A stretch of DNA of 64,000 nt from Coffea arabica (Eukaryota; Streptophyta; Magnoliopsida; Gentianales; Rubiaceae): the NCBI RefSeq assembly GCF_036785885.1, contig NC_092310.1, positions 4,712,001-4,776,000 on the forward strand, in the 5' to 3' direction. A program made the translations under genes and the position numbers. The notes below the pieces were generated by a model, which searched no databases, was not told the DNA's origin, and worked only from the letters and a program-made list of their open reading frames with translations. Of the stretch, positions 55,995 to 64,000 are shown piece after piece (position 1 is the stretch's first letter; every line of letters begins with the position of its first letter).

Positions 55995-57861
55995 TGTTAG
56001 AATCCAAGTACGGAATACACAACTATTGAGATATCAAGTATATAATAATTTAATGATAAATAAGCCATAAGTATGAATGATAAACGACACACAATATTTA
56101 ATGTGGTTCGACTCCACCAATGAGCCTATGTCTAAGGAGAGAAATCCGTTCTTTATTATGAGAAGAAAATCCTATACAAGAATACAATTTTAACCTAAGT
56201 CCAATTCTTGTATACCATCTCTCATCTCCCAATAACCCTCTCTCACACCCCATGTATAAGACTACATGTCGCCCTTTTGTGCTCTTGTGTGTCCCTTATA
56301 GTGTGCCAACCCACCTATTTATAGGAAATATTATTTGGCCAAATTTCAAATAATAACAGGAAATCAATGCTAATTCTTAGACTAGTTCAGAATAGGCAAT
56401 AACTCCTATTCCTAAACTCATACAAATAGGAAATTCCTTGACTACTATTTCAAGTATCTAAAATCAATTAGAAAACTAGTTATTTCCATACAAAACAAGA
56501 AACCTGCCTAAAAGAAATTAAGCAAATTTCTTAATAAATCTCCACCTTGGCGAAAAATTCTTTTAACAATCATTTGCCTTCAACTACCAAATAATATGGT
56601 ACCGAACTACACATCTGAATCAATGCAGTTCTAACACCAAATTGAGTTAATCGGCAAATGAACACGTGTAGTTACTCTAAGTCCGACCTCAATTCACCAT
56701 CTCCCTTTATAGGATTTCTTCTCACCACCACTCGCAATTCGGGATCCTCTTTTGTGAGTTCTAACCCTAATCATTAAGGCAACCAAGTGGTACAATCACC
56801 ATACTTCTTCCTATCCTCAGAACTGTCTCGCCTTGTGTGATTTTCAAGACTCCACCTAAAACAAAAAAACTTATAACTGTCAGAATCTTCTGACGCATGA
56901 AAATTAGATCTCCTTATTTGTTTAGGAAGTATGCCACACCACCTAAAGAACATTATCCGAATCTAATAACCATTCGAGATGAAGTATCAACCAATAGAAT
57001 TGTGAGAAAGTCTCCACCGATTCACATCCAAAATCAACATTAAACTCTACATTTTCCTTGACCCTTGAATCATCTATCAAGATTCACCATCAAGTATCTC
57101 CATGCTTTTTAACTTTCCATCCTTCAACATCAATACTTTTTGCCAAATCATTGAAATAAAAATACCATCCATTAAATTATTCAATTTGTAACAGCCACCA
57201 ACCCATTTGATCTCAATAGTTAACCAAGATCCAACCATGAACAACCAAACTTTTGATCCAATCATTCAGTTTGTTGGGATTCAAGTGCTTGTGAGCAGCC
57301 CAATCTCATAACTATGCTCTGATACCACTTGTTAGGTTCCAAACTCAGAACACACAATTATTGAGATATCAAGTATACAACAATTTAATGATAAATAAAC
57401 CATAAGCATGAAAGATAAACGACACACAATATTTAACGTGGTTTGCCTCCACCATTGAGCCTACGTCTACAAAGAGAAACCCATTATTTATTATGAGAGG
57501 AAAATCCTATACAAGAATACAATTTCAATCCAAGTCCAACCCTTGTATACCATCTCTCATCTCCTAACAACTCTCTCTCATACCCCATATATAAGGCTAT
57601 ATGTCGCCCTTGTGTGTCTCTTGTAGTATGACAACCCACCTATTTATAGGAAATATTATTTGGCCGAAATCCAAATAATTACAAAAAACCAATACTAATT
57701 TCTAGAATAGTTCAGAATAGGAAATAACTCCTATTCCTAAATTCATACAAATAGGAAATTCCTTGACTACTATTTCAAGTAACTAAAACCAATTAGAAAA
57801 TTAATTACTTCTATACAAAACAAGAAACCTATCTAAAAGAAATTAATCCAATTTCCTAACA
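55995..57861 (-). mobile_element. Non-coding LTR retrotransposon (1.87 kb)
   Basis: Two direct repeats, 55995-56536 and 57330-57861 (542 and 532 bp), with TGTTAG starts and a CTAACA end on the right. Minus orientation: PBS complement GCTCTGATACCA at 57316-57327 two bases before the right LTR, and a purine tract (CAAGGTGGAGATT on the minus strand) beside the left LTR. The interior of about 790 bp has no long frame. Flanks AGATT and AGGTT look like a TSD with one mismatch. A TRIM/LARD-like parasite of copia elements. Confidence 0.82.
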
Positions 57862-58319
57862 AGGTTTTCTAGCATAGGTCTTTTATTTTTCATTGGTTGA
57901 CAACCTATCAAAATTTGGTTCAATTACTGGGGATTAGTTCCAAATTGATTTATTTTCTTTCCACTAACATTTTTATTTTATTTTTTATTTTTTGCTAGCA
58001 ATGTATGCCTTGTTCTTCTCATACAGATGAGCTAATTTTTGATCCAGTAATCTAGAAGAATGCACATGAATTGAAAAAAAAAGGCGAAGCAAAGGGCTAA
58101 CCAACTGTACTATTGCCAGGGGATTAGTCTGGCGCAAGCCAGGATACCCCTTATATCAGAATAAAAAAGGGCTAACCAACTGTTCACTTCACCACCCGGA
58201 TTGAATTTGACTATGGAATTGGTTATTTCATCTAGTGACTTTGAGGCAGAAGAAAAAATCTTGGCCAATAACAAGACTTTACAAGAGTTGGCTGCCCCAA
58301 ACTTGAACTAACAACTCCT

Positions 58320-59530
58320 CTGCATTACTTTTTCTAATTTAGATGAAAATACTATATTTGAATTAAAATTTGGATTGATTTATGTTTTACCTCCTTTTCA
58401 TGGTCTTCCAAATAAGGAGCCTCACAAGCGTCTACCAGAATTCCATGTAGTCTGCTCGAGTACGAAACCCATTGGTATTACATAGGAGCAAACAAAAATG
58501 TGAGCATTTCCTTTTTCATTAAAGGATACTGTCAAGGACTAACTCTATTACTTGCCTTTGGGGAGCGTTATCACATGAAATAGAATGAAGCAAATGTATT
58601 TGGAGAAGTATTTTTCCGTCTCTAGAGCTGTCACCATTAGAAAGAAAATTTGTGGCATCAAACAACACCATGGACAGTTCCTGTATGAATATTGGGAAGG
58701 GTTTAAGAGGCTTTGTGCAAGCTGTCCATATCATCAAATAAGTAACCGGCTACTTATTCAATACTTTTACGAGGGACTTTTACCAATAGACAAGAACATC
58801 ATTGATAATACTAGTGGAGGTGCATTGGCGGACATGATTCCCACAGATGCAATGTTAATTACAAATATGATTGCAAATTCTCAGCAATTTAGTACTAGAC
58901 AGGATGTGCTAGTTTGAAGAGTTAATGAGATAAATATTTCTTCATTTGAACAATGATTGTCTGAACTTAGCTTGTTTGTTAGACAACTGGCTGTAGGAAA
59001 TGCACATTAGGTGAGAGCTTGTGAAATTATGCAAATCCGGCCATACTACAGACATGTTTCCAACATTACAAGAAGGGAGCATGGAATATGTGAATGCTGC
59101 TGGAAATGTGCCCATGCCAACCAGACCCTATGATCCCTACTCCAATACCTATAACCATGGTTGAAAGGATTATCCCAATTTTAGCTATGGAGGGAGTAGG
59201 CAGCAGAATTCCTATCTAAACAGGTAGCAAGGCTATCAACCACAATTTCAACCCCAACTGCTACCTTCCACTTCTAATTTAGGTATGTGTCTAGAGGATA
59301 TTGTCAAGACTCTAGCCATTAATACTTTTCAATTTCAGTAGAAAATAGAGTCAAGCATCCAAAATTTGGAGAACCAGAGCCAATTAGCTACAGCTGTCAA
59401 TCATTTGGAGGCACAAAGTAGCAAAAAATTGCCATCTCAACCTAAGAAAAATTTGAAGAATATTGTTACAATTATCCTAAGGAGTGGCAAGGAGATTGAA
59501 GGGTCTAAAGTGGTTGTTCTCGAGACAAAA
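58320..59530 (+). pseudogene. Athila gag remnant
   Basis: Read through several stops, the frames give typical Athila gag: FHGLPNKEPHKRLPEFHVVC, AFPFSLKD, then the longest open part 58585-58917 (MKQMYLEKYFSVSRAV, LYEYWEGFKRLCASCPYHQI, LLIQYFYEGLLP), followed by SLEDIVKSL-like and SIQNLENQSQLATAVNHLEA segments and the ITLRSGK-like run. At least eight stops interrupt it. Gag would form the particle; this copy is dead. Confidence 0.85.
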
Positions 59531-59538
59531 GTGAGGAC

Positions 59539-60060
59539 TTGATTGAGAAGGAGAATGAAGTAGAAGGGAGGAATGATGCGATTGCAAATGCAAATCCTAA
59601 TCCCTTGGTTCATGTTAAAGCTAATCTACCATCTTTTCATTGCAAGTTAGCAAAGCTAAAGAAGGAAGACAATGATGAGGAGATTTTGGAAGTATTTCGT
59701 AAGGTGAAGATCAATATTCTCTTGTTGGATGCCATAAAGCAAGTACCGAAATATACTAAAGTCTGGAAAGACTTATGCGCCAACAAAAGGAAGTTAAGAG
59801 GGGACAAATAGATTATGGTAAGTGAAAATGCGGCAATTTTGTAAAGAAAATACCACGTAAATGCAAGGATTCGGGTATGTTTACAATCCCTTACATGATT
59901 GAAAATTCTAGAATTAGAAATTCCATGCTAGATTAGGAGCATCTATTGATCTATGTCTAACTCTATGTATGATTCTCTAAATTTAGGACCTTCTAAATAA
60001 ATGATTGTGATTATTAAACTGATTGATCATACTAATGGGTATCTTAATGGGGTGATTGCG
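59539..60060 (+). pseudogene. Athila gag-protease junction remnant
   Basis: 59539-59811 is open and encodes FHCKLAKLKKEDNDEEILEV (shortened) and LLDAIKQVPKYTKVWKDLCANKRKL, the conserved stretch before the Athila protease. 59820-60060 then shows a mutated protease (residual MLD-LGASI-like and YDSLNLGPSK segments) with several stops. Confidence 0.8.
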
Positions 60061-60090
60061 GATTCTCCTGTTGATAGTCTAGCCAATTTG

Positions 60091-60619
60091 GGAACTCAAT
60101 AGAAATCTAATATGGCTTTTGAAATGTTTGCTTCACTGCCTCAAGTTGTATGTGGACAAATTTGCTTGGATCGACTTGGATTTCCTGCAATTAGAAGGCG
60201 ATTTAGGTAGCTTTCATAATAATAGTTTTTCTACTGTTTTAAGATTCTCGTTTGTAAGAGAGTAGTACTCCTTGTTTAATGTAATTGGTTGTTTTTATCA
60301 ATTTTCCTTTCTGTATTTTGGAGATAAGGTTTATGTTTTGCTCCTTCTTCTCTTTCTACTATTAATAAAATTTGGGCTGGCATCCCTTCCCCAGCCAAAA
60401 AAAAAAAAGCTCAAATTGGCATCCCCACACGGATTTATAACTTAAAGTTTCATCCTTGTCTGCCATCTAATATATTGGCTAAAATTGTCACTAGCTGAAA
60501 GCATCCCATCAAGGTTTTTTTGCTAAAGTAGAATTTGACAATATAAGTTTGTAGATTTGCAACTTTATATGAGGCAAACTTTTCTATCAGTTGGAAGAGC
60601 AATATAGAATATAGACATC
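60091..60619. other. Non-coding DNA with left flank of the tandem LTR element
   Basis: No gene supported. 60395-60408 is an A-run. 60518-60619 is the left half of the target site that also exists, unoccupied, at 54518. It ends with the TSD ACATC (60615-60619). Confidence 0.5.
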
Positions 60620-61015
60620 TACTGGGATATGCCAATTTTTCCTACAGATTTTGCTGGATTATGTTTGATATCAAAATAATTTAGTTATTAGAAAAATAAA
60701 GATATTTGTTAACCAAAGATCATGTTGGTTTGTTGACAAATATTTTAGCTAAAATTTGCTAGTAGAAGAAGATTATATTGTGTTGAGATTTTTAGGATAA
60801 TTGTTAGTTAGATATTTTGCTACTTTATTTTATGTAATCACTATAAATAGTGAGTTGATGAATGAATAACATAAACTTATTTTTCAGCCTCAATACAAGT
60901 TTCTTATAAGCTTTTTTTGTAATACTAAGGTGTTATTTCTTAATTTATGCTCCAAAAAATCAACAAAGTGGTATCATAGCCTATATCTTAAGGGTCTGAT
61001 TTTTTTTAGAGTGAG

Positions 61016-61710
61016 TTCATTGACGAGGATCCTTTATAAGTTCAAAACCATAACAAGAAAGAAGTTTTTGTCAAATATTTTAACTTTTAGTGGTGAAAAT
61101 TATCAAATTTTGGACTTATTTGGTAGTCAATGATCTGCAGGATATGGTAGAGACAAATGTTGTTTTGCCAATATTTGAAGAGCTGATGGATACATAAATT
61201 ACAGACCACAAACTTGCAGTTAGACAGAGATCCAATGCCAGCATTCACATATCAGTTTTTGATGTTGTTTTTACAAGAATAATGGCTAATGATTTGATTG
61301 AGAATAAATTATTCTCAATTAAAATTAAAATAAAAAGTTTGACTATGAATTGGTCAGATTTTGACAATTCTAAAGTCGAACATGATGATGAAAACAATAA
61401 ATCATATCATAAAAAAATTCAGGAGGAGATCATCGATAAGTCAAGAGGTATCAAATTGATTCCTGATATTTGTCAAGATCATAATATTACTGTTTTTGAG
61501 TCTACAGGTTATGATGGTGATGACAAAATGAAAAATCATGCAAAATTTCATATTTTCGGTGCAAGTTCAAATATTGTTGAAAGGTGTTTCACTTTGAACC
61601 TATTAGAAGGTTATTTGGAAACATTAAAAAAAAAAAAAAAGAACCATCTTTTATTTGGAGTTTGGCAGGAGAAAACAAAAGAAGTGGTTTTTTGCAAGAC
61701 TAATATTTAG
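61016..61710 (+). pseudogene. Internal region 1: broken gag N-terminus and unknown ORF
   Basis: The first part is a frame-broken copy of the gag start seen in internal region 2 (ILYKFKTITRKKFLSN, FSGENYQ); about 13 bp present in the other copy are missing after NYQ. The second part, 61282-61710, is an open 142-codon frame starting MANDLIENKLFSIKIK, rich in Lys, Asp and Ile, with no domain that I recognise; it ends in a poly-Lys stretch from an A-run. Probably a decayed part of the element rather than a host gene. Confidence 0.55.
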
Positions 61711-62266
61711 CTTGCATAAAAATTCAAAAGAAGAAGTTCATTGCAAGGCTAATCATTAGTTGCAGAATTTCTTATAGAAGTCTTGTCCAAAACAAGATTT
61801 AAAGATTTGAGAAAACAATTCAAAATCTGCAGCAAAAGTGGCAAGGAGAAGTGTTGAGATATGCCAACTTTTTCTACAGATTTTGCTAGATTATGTTTGA
61901 TATCAAAATAATTTAGTTATTAGAAGAATAAGAATATTTGTTAACCAAAGATTATGTTGGTTTGTTAACAAATACTTTAACTAAAATTTGTTAGTAGAAG
62001 AAGATTATATTTTGTTGATATTTTTAGGATAATTATTAGTTGGATATTTTGTTAGTTTATTTCATGCAATCACTATAAATAGTGAGTTGATGAATGAATA
62101 ACATAAGGTTATTTTCCAACCTCGATACAATTCTCTTATAAGCTTTTTTTTTTTTTTTTTTTGCAATACTAAGGTGTTATTTCTTAGTTTATACCCTAAA
62201 AAATCAACAAAGTGGTATCAGAACCTATATCTTAAGGGTTTGATTTTTTTTAGAGTGAGTGCATTG

Positions 62267-62605
62267 ATGAGAATCCTTTATAAGTTCAAAACCATAATAA
62301 GAAAGAAGTTTTTGTCAAATATTTCAACTTTTTCTGGTGAAACTTACCAACTTTGGGCCATAAAATTTTGGACTTATTTGATAGTCAATGATCTGCAGAA
62401 TATGGTGGAGACAAATTTTGTTTTGCCAGTATTTGAAGAGCTGATAGATACACAAATTAGAGACCACAAAATTGCAGTTAGACAGAGATCCAATGCCAGC
62501 ATTCACATAGCAATTTTTGATGCCATTTTCATAAGGATAATGGCTAATGATTTGATTGAGAATAAATTATTCTCAATTAAAATAAAACGAAAAGTTTCAC
62601 TATGA
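62267..62605 (+). pseudogene. Internal region 2: copia gag N-terminus
   Basis: 112 codons from the ATG at 62267: MRILYKFKTIIRKKFLSN, FSGETYQLWAIKFWTYL, then NDLQNMVETNFVLPVFEEL, ending after LIENKLFSIKIK. The pattern F-S/D-G-E-x-Y-x-L-W-A-I-K-x-x-T-Y-L is that of the N-terminal gag domain of copia elements. It stops where the full gag would continue, so the family is a gag-truncated, non-autonomous one. Confidence 0.7.
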
Positions 62606-63456
62606 ATTGGTCAGATTTTGACAACTCTAAAGTGGAACATGATGATGAAATCAAGAATTCAGATCATGAAAAAATTCAATAGGAGATCATTGATAAGTCA
62701 GGAGGTATCAAATTGATTCCTGATATTTGTCAAGATTATAATATTGCAATTTTTGAGTCTACAAGTTTTGATGGTGATGACAAAATGAAGAATCATGCAG
62801 AATTTCATATTTTCTATGCAAGTTCAAATATTGTCGAAAAGTGTTTAACTTTGAACCTATGAGAAGATTATTTGGAAACATCCAAAAAAAAAAAAAAAAG
62901 AACCATCTTTTATTTAGAGTTTGGCATGAGAAGACAAAAGAAGTGGTTTGTTGCAAGACTAATATTTAGCTTGCATAAAAACCCAAAAAAAGAAGCTCAT
63001 TGCAAGGCTAATCATTAGTTGCAGAATTTCTTACAAAAGTCTTGTCCAAAACATGATTCAAAAATTTGAGAAGACAATTCAAAATTTGCAGCAAAAGTGG
63101 CAAAAAGGAGTGTTGAGATATGCCAACTTTTCCAACAGGTTTTGCTAGATTATGTTTGACATCAAAATAATTTAGTTATTAGAAGAATAAGGATATTTGT
63201 TAACCAAAAATCATGTTGGTTTGTTAACAAATATTTTAGCTAAAATTTGCTACTAGAAGAAGATTATATTTTTTTGAAATTTTAAGATAATTGTTAGTTG
63301 GATATTTTGTTAGTTTGTTTCATGTAATTATTATAAATAGTGAGTTGATGAATGAATAATATAAGGTTATATTCCAACCTCAATACAAGTTTCTTGTAAG
63401 ATTTTTTTTGTAATACTAAGTTGTTATTTCTTAATTTATGCCCGAAAAAACCAACA

Positions 63457-64000
63457 ACATCACAGAAGCCGAGAAAATTCAATCTTAAATGTCACAAGAC
63501 ACTTTTTGGCCGGTCTGGACCTTATCCAAATTCCAAAATTTCTGCATTTAATTGTGGTAGACCCCCTTATTTGTCCAACTCCAGCTAATGGTAATACACC
63601 ATTATTTGGCTGACCTGGCATAAGTTCTGCATAAGGGAATAGAGATAATATTCTGTAATATTCTGGAAGGCAATTTTGAAAATATGTATCTTAGCTATTT
63701 AACTTCATGGATAATCCTTTAACCTGTTAAGCTGCTGATTGAGTTTATTACGCAATTCTGAAAATTTTTATTTGATGCAAAAGGAGACTAAAACATACTA
63801 ATGGCCAAGTCTAGAAAGTCAATGTGATCCTCTGTGGAACATGTGGACCTTTATATGTTTGCCAGGTTTTGAACCAAGAGATCAGTTAATTACATTTCCT
63901 CACTGAAAATTAATTAAGTTAATTCCAAATGCCGTTATGTTTACTCTGTTTTAAAAATAAAGATGAAGACAAAAACTTAGGGTTGTTGTTGGTTTTTTGG
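63457..64000. other. Right flank of the tandem LTR element
   Basis: Begins with the second TSD copy and 30 bp of the target sequence shared with 54630-54655. The remainder is AT-rich, with no gene seen to the window end. Confidence 0.5.

Larger units (their letters stand above)
57862..60090 (+). mobile_element. Degraded Athila-type Ty3/gypsy element (5' part)
   Basis: After the end of the LTR (about 57910) comes a decayed PBS, TTTGGTTCAATTACTGGGGATT, which resembles the tRNA-Asp-type site of Athila elements. Gag and protease remnants follow (58320-60060). No RT or integrase remains. The 1.87-kb LTR element sits inside the last about 50 bp of its 5' LTR. Confidence 0.7.
60620..63456 (+). mobile_element. 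Copia-like LTR element in tandem form: LTR-int-LTR-int-LTR
   Basis: Three LTRs in the same orientation, 60620-60965, 61852-62209 and 63111-63456 (346, 358 and 346 bp), each ending AACA (TGTTGAGATATG start clear in the second and third). Each of the first two is followed by an iMet-type PBS (TGGTATCATAGC at 60969, TGGTATCAGAAC at 62213), and each of the last two is preceded by a purine tract (AAAAGTGGCAAGGAGAAG at 61834 and its relative at 63093). The whole is bracketed by the TSD ACATC (60615-60619, 63457-63461). Internal regions hold only a copia gag N-terminus and an unrecognised segment. Confidence 0.88.

Overview
The window is nuclear DNA of a flowering plant, most likely a eudicot. It is AT-rich, crowded with LTR retrotransposons and MITEs, and its only long host coding regions are CC-NB-ARC-LRR (CNL) disease-resistance genes of the RGA/Rx-N type. 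The species cannot be fixed from the sequence. A woody asterid such as Coffea would fit the CNL flavour, but this is a weak impression.

Layout. (1) 0-32.8 kb is a resistance-gene cluster. NLR1 (941-4771, +) is one long open frame with every CNL motif. NLR2 (14294 down to about 6860, -) is a pseudogene split by a young, non-autonomous Ty3/gypsy Tat-type element (8766-12613, TSD CCATA) and carrying further frameshifts, a stop and a 92-bp duplication. NLR3 (31094 to 28046, -) is nearly complete but has a 1-nt frameshift and a shortened LRR. Several orphan copies of the NLR 5' flank (about 14.8, 17.3-18.8 and 20.2-21.0 kb, besides the one at 31.1-32.5 kb) and a duplicated 3' flank (27.0-27.5 and 32.6-32.8 kb) point to lost cluster members. 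Between the genes lie small inverted-repeat elements (Harbinger-like, MULE-like and unclassified). (2) 33.7-36.7 kb holds two MULE-type elements with 9-bp target-site duplications; the larger has GC-rich, exon-like cargo. (3) 37.3-52.9 kb is a Ty1/copia element on the minus strand. Its leader, between the primer-binding site and gag, contains an antisense, intron-free stretch of the gene for 60S ribosomal protein L28. A 10.6-kb Tat-lineage Ty3/gypsy element (41984-52609, TSD GGGCC) later inserted inside that captured RPL28 piece. The Tat element carries gag, a pol with two RNase H-like regions, a dyad-repeat array and, on the opposite strand, a three-exon gene with its own TATA box. (4) 52.9-64 kb contains a 1.6-kb AT-rich foldback, a degraded Athila-type gypsy element, a 1.9-kb non-coding LTR element sitting in the Athila LTR, and a three-LTR tandem copia-like element with a perfect 5-bp TSD.

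How it fits together. Only NLR1 looks able to make a full protein, an intracellular immune receptor. Everything else records birth and death of NLR copies and nested retrotransposition: copia with captured RPL28, then Tat, in one stack; Athila, then a non-coding LTR element, in another; NLR2, then a Tat derivative, in a third. The two most unusual structures are the antisense RPL28 inside the copia leader and the spliced antisense gene of the Tat element.
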